A stretch of 64,000 nucleotides of DNA from Babesia bovis T2Bo. Its lineage: Eukaryota > Apicomplexa > Aconoidasida > Piroplasmida > Babesiidae. The stretch spans positions 357,001-421,000 of the forward strand of contig NC_010575.1 in assembly GCF_000165395.2 (NCBI RefSeq). The letters run 5' to 3'. Positions 10,597 through 21,512 of the stretch are shown piece by piece (the stretch's first letter is position 1; every line of letters begins with the position of its first letter). The translations under genes and the position numbers were made by a program. The notes beneath the pieces are model-generated. The model made no database searches, was not told the origin of the DNA, and worked only from the letters and a program-made list of their open reading frames with translations.

Positions 10597-11898
10597 CTAT
10601 TCGTGTCCAGCTCTGGGAGAAGCATCGTCTGTGTACGTTAGCAAAATGTCTGGACGCTTTGCTTTACCAGCCTTGGTAAGAACCATCTTGTGTCCTTTCA
10701 CAGAAAGAATATGTATAGCTGATTCATCACCGTCCTTTTCAGCTCCGAGGTCCTCATCCATGGCGTCAGAATACGTCGAATCAGTACCGTAGATGCCCGA
10801 ATTGATTTTGCTATGAAGTCTTGGAGGTAGCGATAGTAAGAAGTAATTATCATTGCCATCCGACTTAGTAGATTTCTACCGTATATATATTAATAACAGA
10901 GTAAACATTACCTGACAGGAGTACATGCGAACGAATCTGAAGCGCTCGTCTGACCCGGAAATATCATGAGCATCCATGGCTTCTTCCGAGTCAGTCATGT
11001 TGTAGTATTCATATGTACGGTGAGTAGCGCCATCCTTGGCAACGTGAAGGAAACCACCAACAGCAAGCTTGCCAGCATCATTGGCAGCAGTAACAGATGT
11101 AACACCATCCACACCAGCCTGAATGTAACGGTTCTTCCATAAACCCACATTAGGCATGATTTTATAGTACTAAAACCCTGTTAGAACACAAATACAAATA
11201 AAACAAACCTTTGCGATTTTAGCATTGGGATTTGTAGGATGCCGCAATGAATCAACTGGGACAAATGAGTCATTAATGCATGATATGTAGTGATCAATGC
11301 GTTCATTTGTCGACATGGATTCCCACTTTTCCCTTACAGAAGATCGTTTGTCTCTTGGCGATTCCCGTGGAGATCCCATTAGATTTTGTGCCCTAGAAGC
11401 ATCAGTTTTTGGCACATCTGTCGCAAACAACAACTGTACAACATCCTCCGGTAAACCTTCAGCGGCTCTAGTAAAGGTAGACTTCAATAGTTGCATAGCA
11501 GGGTCTCCCATTATCTCTCCACGTAGCTCCTTAAGACGTGCCATTGTAGAGGAATGAGAGTTACGAGCGTCGATTACTAATTGAGACATTAGATTGTCGT
11601 CGTTAAGACCATATAGATTAGAGCTAATATCGTCCAAATCCTCAGACGTAATGCCATTCTGAAACTCTCGGAAAGATATACATCCATCAAAGAGTTCCAA
11701 AGCAGAAGGCTGATATCCAATTTCATCATGATTTAAATCGTAAGATAACATATGAGCATCAACTGGTGGCTCAGGTATACTTGCGTCAAATTCAAGAGAC
11801 CCTAGCAAAGGAGATTTCATGTTAAGGTACGACGTAAGAGTGTCCACGGACTCACTCTTAGCCGTACCTGAACTAGCATCTTCTTTCTGTTTCGGCAT
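10597..11898 (-). CDS. PAF1: PAF1-like subunit of the RNA polymerase II-associated Paf1 complex
   Basis: Three exons: 11209..11898, 10912..11169, 10597..10875, with introns of 39 and 36 nt; 408 residues. The N-terminal part has LEFDASIPEPPVDAHMLSYD followed by YQPSALE, the Paf1 pattern of a short beta region with a PxPP-type segment and the 'P-S-x-L-E' box. The C-terminal part has the SF..P...HP / MPNVGLWKNRYIQ segment (Paf1 'W-N-P' region) and NDNYFLLSLPP, matching the Paf1 'ENYFFIF' block. The ATG at 11157 looks like a separate gene start, but using the acceptor ending at 11170 joins it in frame to the upstream exon. Paf1C couples Pol II elongation to histone modification. Family call is moderately firm. 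Confidence 0.78.
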
Positions 11899-12136
11899 TG
11901 CAACGCCCTATTAATAGTTTATACGATATTGGCGGTACAATAGAAGGGCGCGCTTTAGAAAATAGTGTGAGGCTTTTACGTCAAACAACCCATGAAATGT
12001 AACACACATAAAAAAATCCACTTCATAAATATAATAACATTCAGCAGTACAACTGTTAAATGTATATCCAAGCTCAGTCACACAACATACAATCTTGTGT
12101 GTTGGCATAGGAACTAAACAGGAATCTTGATCACGC

Positions 12137-14240
12137 TTAGTGCCCCTTGATTTCCTTTTCGGTTGTATCTGTCCATGAATTTACTAACAACGGGACAACA
12201 CACTTACCAGAAGGCAGATTCTTGCTCTGTTCCGAGGAAGTCTCTTTACTCTCCTCATTAGGCTTATGTTCAGACTTACCCCCTCCATTGAGGGAGTTAA
12301 CCTCCTTTAACTCGTGACGTACCTCCTTAGCTAGGTACGAACGCAAATCGTCAGCTGTTATGGTGTTGTTTTTGAGCAGAGAAACGCATATAACGTTGTG
12401 GAAGTTCTCCATAATTAGAGCTGATGTACTGTCAGGATCCAAAGTTCCGATAGATTCACGAAGCACCTCCAAAAGAACTTTACAGTACTCCGGCTTCTTT
12501 GCACATACATCATTTATGGTAGATAAAATGCGAGCAGACATACAGGGCATCCAACCCTCGTTGCGGTATTTCTTCATGTCTATAGCAATGCCACTGGTGT
12601 AATCGGACTTGGTGACATTACTATCGTACTTCTCTGCCTCATTATGTAGTACCTCTTTCTGATTCACAATGTTCATGGGCTTTATAGAAACTAACTGCAT
12701 CTGCGATACACTGCGATAGTTCCTTGTTGTTCCCAGATTCTTCAGCGGCGGCCTGTGTCGTTATATTTAGAAACTCATCAAACATACCTCATACTCATTT
12801 TCAACAAATTGTATTAATGCCGTTGCTAAGGATTTGCCTTTGTCAGGCGCAGAGGCAGCAATTATACGGTTGAGCTCTATTAAGGTTAACCTAACCTTTA
12901 AGTTTAGTTGAACATGCGATTTGGTAAAGGCAGCAATTAAAGTCTTTTCAGCCCCCTCAGCATCCTTTTTAGAAAGAGCGCAACCCCAAGTCGATGGTTT
13001 CAAAAGGTAGTCGTCATCTTTTAAAATTTCGCGCTCAACGTCTGAAAAAACCATGTTGGCGGCACTGGTAAATGTCTCCCAGGACATCTCTTTGTCCAAT
13101 ACACTGTGAATCTTCTTTAGATGACTTTCCTTTTCGTCTAATAAGGATGGTATAATATGACGTTGCTTAATGCAAAGTTCAATCAGTGCTGGGTGTAGTT
13201 CAGCGTCAAGCATAATGAAGGTCTGCAAATCATTTTCAGTGTCACGCTTCTTAACCATAGTCTTGGCATTATTCAAAAGAGCACGATAATGATCGTTATC
13301 AAAATCAGATTTCAATTGACCATTATCCTCTAGCAAGTCTATGCATCTCTGGGCAGTAATGGTTATATACGGAAGATATAAAATGAAGTGATGCTGGGCC
13401 AAATTGATCCATCTATCGATATATTTAAGCCTAGAATCAACCGGAGCATCGCTGTTGAGAAGCTTGCCCATTAAAGTGTACGACAATTTCGAAACTATGA
13501 AGGTCTCTAGGCAAGTCATGAGAATTGGCGTTTTGTTGCCCTTTTGAGGTATCGCTGAATATCATGAAAACAATACATCTAAACATACACTTTGCGATGT
13601 TACCAACTGAAAGTATCATGTTTCTGGGTATATGCTTGCCCTCCGCGTCATTTGCATCACTGATGAAAACCATATGGTGTTCATTAGCATCATCCAGGCC
13701 CTCACTCTTAGGTTCGACAATATGCCAGTGCTGACCCCTGGTGTTCATATAGTGCAACACAATGTTGAAAAGGGAGTAAATGTCGGATTCCTTCTCATCA
13801 ACTACATTAGATTCAAGCGGCCTGTGTCGGGTAAGATATTCAGCTTCCAGCTCAGCACGCTCAAGATTGTGTTTGTGAACATCCTCCTTTACCTCTTCAG
13901 CTTTCTCTTCAGGCGCAGAAGTGTCATTTTTACCCATTGAAACATAGTCGAAATTTAGAGCCATGCCATGAACAAAGCCCTCATAAAGTGCCTCATCCAG
14001 TGTTTCAACCTAATGAAATTTATGTTATAATAATTCTTATGATAAAAATGAAACATATATGCACATTGGAGATTCACAAGCAGTTTTAGAGATAATTAGA
14101 CACACACCCATTCAAGAACCTACCTCGCCATTCTCCAGCTCTGATGCAACTGCATTTACCAAATCTGCTATGTCATCTGACCTACAAAATGGCTGAGTAA
14201 ATGTCCATAAAAGCATTAACAAAGAACAGTATGGCGTCAT
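12137..14240 (-). CDS. ER-targeted alpha-helical protein, unknown function
   Basis: Six exons reconstructed: 14124..14240, 13589..14009, 12788..13554, 12696..12752, 12208..12658, 12137..12168; introns 114, 34, 35, 37 and 39 nt; 614 residues. The first exon encodes a signal peptide (MTPYCSLLMLLWTFTQPFC), so the protein should enter the secretory pathway; no C-terminal KDEL-like signal and no obvious TM segment. The rest is charged and predicted helical by composition, with a conserved-looking stretch around KSIPQKGNKTPILMTCLETF that spans the second intron. Helical-repeat folds such as Sil1-type nucleotide exchange factors were considered, without convincing motif support. The last 39-nt intron is in frame if retained, so the tail is uncertain. 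Confidence 0.75.
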
Positions 14241-14935
14241 TTTGATGGGTTAAAGGTGTAATTCGGGGATATCCCCGTAATATAGTCGATAGGTGCTCGT
14301 ATGCTGGCCTGTATGCAACTTCAAAATGTTATATATAGTTGTGTCATTAGTAAATGGTGTATTGAATTAATTCTTTAGGGTTAATTTCGAGGAAATAGCA
14401 TAGCAATAGCTGCACCCTTGTGCCAACGGGCGTGTGTCCACTGTCTTATCTCAGGCAAACCATACTCTTAAAATGTAGATTGACCATGTTATATTATAAC
14501 TATATTCTTTACACATATGTGTAGACACGCTGTTCATTTAAGTATCTGCACGTATCAGAGGTGACTGGAATTAAAAAATTTATTAGGTGTACAAGACTAT
14601 CGTTCACATCAATTTAGCAGAGTTTATAAAACAATCTTACGTTGTTATAGATGCTATAATTAAGCTTTTAAAGGTAGAAATTGAATCAACACACTGATAT
14701 TGGAAATTAGCAACACCAAACACACAGAACTCATGACCATTACATTAGAGGTCACACGTGTGATGTATAGTCACACAAATGACTAATTGTTAACGATATA
14801 AATTAGTTTTATTTCAGCTTTTTCATCCCCATATAGGCGCCAAAGTTTGGTCTATATGTTGCCAAGGTCAAACAGTGTCTGTCCGTATTTTTAATATTGG
14901 GTTTATTACAACATCTATTACATTATATATACAAT
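14241..14935. other. Divergent intergenic region, no gene seen
   Basis: About 695 AT-rich bases between the starts of the ER-targeted protein gene (-) and SFT2 (+); it should hold both promoters. No tRNA-like T-loop or conserved fold was recognised. Confidence 0.5.
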
Positions 14936-15964
14936 ATGGCATCCGGCTATTTTGGTGATACCTCGGGTGCGTCACGACCAAGTGACTTTCTAAATTTTGA
15001 GGCACCTACGTATAACCAGTTTGGTGCTGACTCTAATGCCGATGGCAAATCGCAGGGATTTTCTTATTCATCTACTGGTATTGGTGCTGGCGGTTAGTAA
15101 TAAATGTGTACAATTAATCTTTATATTCAGATCAAGCACGCTCAGTGTTACCCCCCTCGGTAGCGTCGCCCGGTGCTTTTGGTCGTACGAAGGTCAGTTA
15201 CGATTTACAACGATAGTGAGATCGCTTAGGAGGATAATTACCTACTCAAGGGAATAGAATTTGTAAGGAACAGTGCTGCTAACATCCAAAAGGGCTTTGG
15301 AGATTCAACAAGGAGTAACAGTATACTCGGTATGTATAATCATTTTTAAAAATAAGGTTGTATTAGACAATGGTGCCGCTACATTGGGTGCGGACACATC
15401 CCGTTCTTCTTTCTCAGCGATTATGAATGTTGGACGATCTGCAATTGGATTGTCTACGGAACAAAATCAACAGAATTCATGGATGACCTACACCAACTAT
15501 AAAGCTTGTGTTGTACTATTTATCACTAGCATAGTATTCTTCGCGCTGGCTTTCATGACGCTGCCATTTGTTATTTTTGCGCCGCACAAGTTTGGATTGT
15601 TATTCACCTGCGCCACTATTTCGTTCCTTGGTTCACTCGCTTTATTCAAAGGACTATCGGCGTTAATGGAACACATGTTGGATGGGAAACGTGTTGTTTT
15701 CACAGCAGCATTGGGTGTCTCAATGGCATCAACATTATTTTTCACTACGTGCTACCCTATTTACATTTTAGCAATTATATCATCCCTAGTGCAGACACTG
15801 ACACTAGCATCGGTTATTGTATCATATATTCCAGGTATGTTTCAATGTGGCTATATGTTTTATAATATACGTCAGGTGGTGCTGGAGCTCTCAAATTGAT
15901 GTACGCCTCCATTTGGGAGTTTGTAAAAAACCGTGGAAATGCTTCTACCACGTTACCTATTTGA
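14936..15964 (+). CDS. SFT2: SFT2-like Golgi membrane traffic protein
   Basis: Five exons: 14936..15092, 15131..15192, 15230..15329, 15367..15834, 15876..15964; introns 38, 37, 37 and 41 nt; 291 residues. The N-terminal ~110 residues are polar and Gly/Ser-rich; the C-terminal half has four transmembrane helices with the Sft2/Got1 pattern: FFALAFMTLPFVIFAPHKF, then LLFTCATISFLGSLALFKG, a hydrophobic third helix, and LTLASVIVSYIPGGAGAL, where SYIPGG is split by the last intron. Family knowledge: Sft2 acts with Got1 in fusion of endosome-derived vesicles with the Golgi and in early secretory traffic. The terminal SYIPGG motif and spacing make the call firm. Confidence 0.9.
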
Positions 15965-16367
15965 TCACAAAGAAAACTACTTTTGAATTTTATTAGTCAC
16001 AGCATTTTAAGGTGGAGAATTCCTCTTGATGTTGGAGATACTGTTGTGAAATTGGTTCCGTTTGCCGCCATTCAACGATAGTAATTTTATCGATGATAGA
16101 TACAAGATTGACTTATCTTAATCGCATTGTAGACGACAATTATTTGCTGAATTAGGTTGTATTTAAGGTAAAATAGATGGGGTCTAGGTTGCATATATCT
16201 TCATGTTGCTGCAAAGAAAATTCATACTCCACCCTCTATGTAGCGATGCCCTATAGAGAAATACTGTGTCCTCACATCATATGTAATCTTATAATCGTTC
16301 AATTAAGTTATCTCTGGGTAGTAATCTTTTATATGCAAAATTTTATGACCGTTATATATTAGCCAAA
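15965..16367. other. Intergenic region, no gene seen
   Basis: About 400 bases between tandem plus-strand genes. Only short chance frames were seen; it presumably holds the SFT2 3' end and the promoter of the next gene. Confidence 0.4.
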
Positions 16368-17159
16368 ATGGTTAGCGCTCAAGAAAGTCGGCGCCAGAAG
16401 AAATTCTGGTTAATATTAGGCTCGTGTTTCTTGTTGGCCTGTGCTTTGCTTGGAGTTATTGTTGCTTTTGCAGTTCAAGGATCGGGCGATGAACCGTCCA
16501 AACGCTTCTACAAGGTAACGGTTTTCAATGATAAAGGTGAAGAAAAGGTTACGAAGCTCTCTCCAGAGAACTTTTACAAGTCATTGAAGGCAAACATCGA
16601 ATACATGGGAAGTGATGAGTGTGAAAAGAGCGCAGAGATGCGTGAAGTTTTAAGTGATATATTTGACTCAATCGTGAAGATAGCGATTAAAGATAGGACA
16701 TCAGCCGGCAATGCAGATTCCGAATCTATACAAGATGGCTCTTTAGAACATAAACTGTGGTATATGGAACAAAAATTCGGCCCATTAACAAAAGCTGTTG
16801 AACCAGTTAAAGATGCAAGTACAACGGCCCCTGAAGGTAGTGCTGATGCTGCCATAGCCACGACACACGGTAATACTAAAACACAAGCGGATGCTGAATC
16901 TGCTTCAACTGAGCCATCCCAAAAGAAAGAGTCGGTAAACAACATGGAAACAGAAGCAGTATCTACAAGCACTCCCACGACAGTTACTACACCGGAAACA
17001 AAAATGCCAGGCAAGGCAACTATTGAACAAACTGGTACACCTGTTGCAACAGAAGGTAGTGATATAGATGTATCACAGTCTCTAAGAGGTACTCTGGCAT
17101 CCCCTAGTGAATCGAACGGGAAGTTACCTAATGCTCTCGAAACTCATTTCACTACATGA
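16368..17159 (+). CDS. Signal-anchor protein with Ser/Thr/Glu-rich tail, unknown
   Basis: Single exon, 263 residues. A short basic N-terminus (MVSAQESRRQKKF) precedes one hydrophobic helix at about residues 14-36, so it is either a type II membrane protein or has a late signal peptide. Residues 45-140 are charged and folded-looking (YKVTVFNDKGEEKVTKL, then helical text). From about 145 to the end it is low-complexity, rich in Ser, Thr, Glu, Ala and Pro. No family recognised. Such proteins in piroplasms are often secreted or surface/organellar, but location is inference. No intron is needed. Confidence 0.7.
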   Translation: MVSAQESRRQKKFWLILGSCFLLACALLGVIVAFAVQGSGDEPSKRFYKVTVFNDKGEEKVTKLSPENFYKSLKANIEYMGSDECEKSAEMREVLSDIFDSIVKIAIKDRTSAGNADSESIQDGSLEHKLWYMEQKFGPLTKAVEPVKDASTTAPEGSADAAIATTHGNTKTQADAESASTEPSQKKESVNNMETEAVSTSTPTTVTTPETKMPGKATIEQTGTPVATEGSDIDVSQSLRGTLASPSESNGKLPNALETHFTT

Positions 17160-17666
17160 AATTTCGGCATTGATCATACAAAGTATGAATAAACATAATG
17201 GATAGCAATTTAATAGTGTTGCGAGTTAATAGTCCTCCCTTTTGTTATATGCGTTTTGGACGAAATGAATAGAAAACCCACGGTTAAAAGAGATTTACCA
17301 CGGATACAGTAGCCAATTAATATACATAATGGTTCAATATGAATAGCCGGAAGACTCGTCATGTACCAGGTATCCACCATTAAGGTGGTTTGACACAGTA
17401 ATGTTACGAAAGATATCATTTATGACTCTCCAGCACTAATTTATATTATTCATTTGTACATTATGATGTAATCCTAATTGCCTTCGTTGGATTGGGTTAT
17501 TAATAAGTGTGTCGATAGAGGTGTTGGCTGATGCTTATGGTTACGGAGTGTCGCGTGGGTCTTCCTCATACATTATCGAACTTCCGTAGAAGATTCTATA
17601 CGCCGTCGTCATACTTCTAAGCCATTAACTTTCATATTTATTCTAGCTTCAGATGTCAGCCATCAC
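17160..17666. other. Intergenic region, no gene seen
   Basis: About 500 bases between tandem plus-strand genes. Only short unsupported frames are present; likely 3' end and promoter sequence. Confidence 0.4.
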
Positions 17667-19359
17667 ATGATGAGTAGCTGGGTGTGTGAAGTCTGTCTGG
17701 TCCCTAACGATGATGTGCCAAGCTGCGTCTGCTGTGCTACTCCTAGACCTAGAAACAAGGATCATGCTAATTTAAAACGTATGTTTTGCATTTCACAAGT
17801 GAATCAGTCTATCTTATGTCATAACGTTTGTGCTTCCACAAACATGCGACATATAGCATACATAATAATTGAATATTGTTTTTTATTTATAGACTTTATA
17901 ACATTTTATAGAAGATGAAGCAGCGAAGGATTATGCAGTAGGAACAGTCAATGATGCCAGTAATGGTCAGGGGAAAGATGTACATACAAAAGACAAGAGG
18001 TTGCGTATGGACTTCGATAGTTCAGCATTGCCACACAGTTGCCTTTTTGTTGTTGGTTCGTCAGAAGTAGATCAGTTGCCGAAACATATCTGCGATAAGA
18101 GCGTCAATGAAAAGGATGGATCGACAGAATCTTTGTTTGAGTGCTCTTTACCGACACCCCTCGTGGAAAAGGGTATAGGTGCCATTGCACATTTAGCATG
18201 CGGATCTCTGCATACCGCAGTAGTGACACGCAAAGGCCGTGTATATACTTTCGGATGCAATGATATGGGAGCTCTAGGTAGAGAAGAGAACTCCAATGTT
18301 CCTGAATGCAACCCATACCCTGTAAGGTTGCGCCGCAGTATTAAGAAGGTATCATGTGGTGATAACCACACCTTATTTTTGACCGATGGTGGAACGGTGT
18401 ATTTCACTGGTGCTTTTAGAGACACTTCTGGCGTCATTGGCATCCCCGACTTTACTGATATGAGTTCACTAAAAAATAAGGGTCATCTAACAACCCCAAT
18501 CGATTTACCACTAAGTGTATCAGGATCGACAGTCATAAACGATATTTGTTCTGGAGAAAACCACTGTCTATTGCTTCCTACAAGTGGAGTTGGAATTTAT
18601 GTAATGGGAAGCAATGAATTCGGGCAGCTAATGTTGCCTAAGGGATACGAAGCTATCGTTCCAACTGAAAAGCAGCCTGATCTATCGGATGAAAATTTAA
18701 TAAAATTGGCATTAACGTGGCCGCAGTTCCTTGTTGTAGAACAATTATTTACCAGCAAGCGTAATCCCACTCGTGGCGTTAAACGACGCAAGCACGGGGA
18801 TGAATATATCCGACGAATATTTACTGGATATTGTACGAGTTTCATAGAAACAGGTATCTCTCGTCGTATATATGGTGCTGGACGCAATGCACAGGGCGAA
18901 GTAGGATGCGAAAGCGATGAATTATGTATTATGCAACCAACTGAGCTGGTGTATTTTCATGGTATAAGGATATCAAAGATTGTAGGTGGGCAATTTTTTA
19001 CCGCTGCGTTAACCGATGACGGCAATCTGTTCACTTGGGGGAACTGTAGCTATATAGGCCGTAGTATTCAAAATGAACATGATACACAGAAAAGTCCGAA
19101 GAAATTGATCTTCTTCAAGGACAATGTGACAGAGCTATTTGTTGGAGCTGACGCTTGCTTTGCGGTAACAAAACGCCGACAATTGTTCGCTTGGGGCTCA
19201 GCCCAAAACTACGTACTAGGCAATGGGCGTGATTATACGTTCCAAGTCTTACCAGAACTAATCAATTCTGACCATTTCCCAGGATACAATGTCATTGGTG
19301 GAATGGGAGGTTCACAGCATACGGTATTTTTGTGCAACAAAGCCAAGAACACAACATAG
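17667..19359 (+). CDS. RCC1-repeat protein with N-terminal RanBP2-type zinc finger
   Basis: Two exons: 17667..17778 and 17912..19359, intron 133 nt; 519 residues. Residues 5-27 form a RanBP2-type zinc ribbon: W-x-C-x2-C-x3-N and CVCCATP, the usual last pair. From about residue 85 on, RCC1 repeats follow, each with the 'CG..H..' and 'GR(V/L)YTFG..' pattern: LACGSLHTAVVTRKGRVYTF, CGDNHTLFLTDGG, CSGENHCLLL, VGGQFFTAALTDDGNLFTWG, and the last GGMGGSQHTVFL. RCC1 itself is the Ran guanine-exchange factor on chromatin. RanBP2 fingers bind Ran-GDP or RNA, so a Ran-related role is plausible, but many RCC1-fold proteins act elsewhere. The zinc finger lies in its own exon. Stop is only 80 nt from the stop of the opposing ASP5 gene. 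Confidence 0.85.
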
Positions 19360-19439
19360 AATATTAGGGCACAGGCCTTTAACATCACAGTCGGTTATAA
19401 TGTAGTTGTTTAGTTTTTTATTAGGTACTTTAATTATTG

Positions 19440-21512
19440 TTAGCAACGCCTACATCTATTATTCGTAGTGCTATGGAGGAACGAACCCAGTTGGCCATTG
19501 CGGAGGTCGAATGTAACATTATTTCCTTTGAAGAATGTGGCGCCCAATACGTTGTCAGCATTAGTTGCATCAATACCAAGGCACCACCAGTACCCACGTC
19601 CAGGTATCCTGCCCACTATGCATACAAGTAATATATAACTAACTTTGATGATCGACGTATGAAATAAGACTCGGGTCTCCATTTTATCTGATGTCCGCTG
19701 TAAAATCATATCCATATTCATCTATAATGATATACTATTAAGTCATAGATTTATGAACGGTGTTGTATATAATATAATCTATGTGGTGGTGACTGTCTGA
19801 GGGAATAGACAGAAAATGTAACATTGGTAGTTGAAGACAATGAAGAATGTAGATACAGAAGTATATATAACAGCATGACCTCATACGACCTACCTTTTAA
19901 CAGTTAAATATATACTAGGCATTTCATTAATATCTGAAAAACAAATGTTACCCGTAGACTTCTGCGTTCTACAAATATTATGCGGGCTCATACGTTTTAT
20001 TAATTTCCTTATTTCATCATCTATCGCATTCATGTTTGCAGAAGGCGAAATGCTACTGTAGATACTGATTTGTTCATTGGGGTATTCATCTGTTGCTTTT
20101 GCCTTGTCCACCACATGATTTATATTATCAGTTTTATGCTGTAGTTTTTTATTCGTGAGATCATTCTTATTCATAGTTCCACGTTGTTGAGATGTACCTG
20201 GTATAGCTTTTCTTTTGGACTCATCACCCAATTTACATTTCCTTCGTCGTTTTCTGTGAAATCTCTTTCCGTGATGGTTATAATTTCTCTTCATATTTCT
20301 GCAGAGATTATTATAAAAAGTATGTATAATGTTGTATAGGTCAAGATCCAGTGACGAATTGGTAGATCCTGAATCCAGGATGAACTTCTTTAAGGAAGAC
20401 TGGATTGTGCATCCAACAAATACAACATATTCAAGGGATATGGTGTATTCATCTTCTCCAGATAATGGTGTCCACACAAAATGTTTAGGAGAACCAGAAG
20501 ATTCTTCACAACCAGTATCTAATTGACATTGATTATTTTTGGTTGTTCCAAGAGTTAACCATCCCCCGCATTCATTAAATTCTAAAGAAAAACCATAATT
20601 CTCAGGTGGAAAGTTGTTTTCAAGGAAGCCTCTGATAAAGTTCAAATTATGCATACCATTTGTTTCATCATTTTGACATGGTTGTTTCAAAGATTCTACC
20701 CCATCTCCAATTGACTGTTCTCTTATTCTTATATCCACATCATCTGTATTATCATTATCTCCGGGTACGATCGTATCATTAATGGCGTTGCTGTGGTAAC
20801 CATTTGCCTCATGTGGCACTATTCTTTTATGATCCTGTTTGGGTCCCAAGCCTAATATGCCGTTTGCCATTTGTTTGTATATTAACATAGTTTCAACGGT
20901 TACAACTCCTAATTGAGGTACACGATACGGTACTATTGTAGTGCTGTTGTCTTTAAACCGAATATAGTCACTAGCGTAAATTCCTTTGACGACACTATTT
21001 TCAGCATATGCTTCATCAAAGCAACAGACATTTAACACTTCTCCATCATTCCCATTACTACCACCCAATGCTTGACATTGTGAACTCAATCCCGATATAA
21101 GAGTTGATGTTTCCGATTTCATTAAATTAAATGGTCTACGTTGATGTCTTCCACAATGCTTACATTGTGATCCCGACAACATTATGTTTGGTGATCCGGT
21201 GTCCACCACTACAGTTTGGAACTGTGGTGGTGTTCCCAATTCAATATTTGTATAATAGTATGCTACATTATGCAAATCTCCGTGAAGTTCCACTTTAATA
21301 GGTCTGGATGAGAAGTATATATCATTGGTTCTCTTTTCATTTTCCCGTGACACTAGATTCTGATTTGTACAAATATGGGAATCTTCAGCATGAACAAAGT
21401 CTAAGACAATAATTTTAAAAATAGAAAGGATAACTATATATAGGGCTGGTTTCAATATATATAGGGGGATATAATAAAAATGTTGTACGTTGACAGAATG
21501 ATTCCCAATCAT
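19440..21512 (-). CDS. ASP5: Plasmepsin V/ASP5-like aspartyl protease
   Basis: Three exons: 19894..21512, 19644..19697, 19440..19608, introns 196 and 35 nt; 613 residues. A hydrophobic N-terminal signal (about residues 15-40) precedes the A1 protease fold. The catalytic motifs are DTGS at 104 and DSGS at 380. The cysteine-rich QCKHCGRHQRRPFN insert just after the first motif is the plasmepsin V/ASP5 nepenthesin-type feature. After a basic, Asn/Lys-rich insert (about 400-500), the C-terminal lobe ends with IKWRPESYF, GYWWCLGI and LGATFFKGNNVTFDL. Family knowledge: this protease class cleaves PEXEL/TEXEL motifs in the ER or Golgi and licenses effectors for export. No C-terminal transmembrane anchor is visible, unlike plasmepsin V; it ends in NNRCRRC. 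Substrates here are inference. Confidence 0.88.

Noticed and set aside
10876..11157. Separate small gene starting at ATG 11157
   Set aside because: It joins in frame with the upstream exon across a 39-nt intron, and only the joined product has the full Paf1 pattern.
19437..19631. Plus-strand open frame of 64 codons
   Set aside because: It is the opposite strand of the last exons of the ASP5 gene, which carry clear protease motifs, and its first codon is not an ATG.
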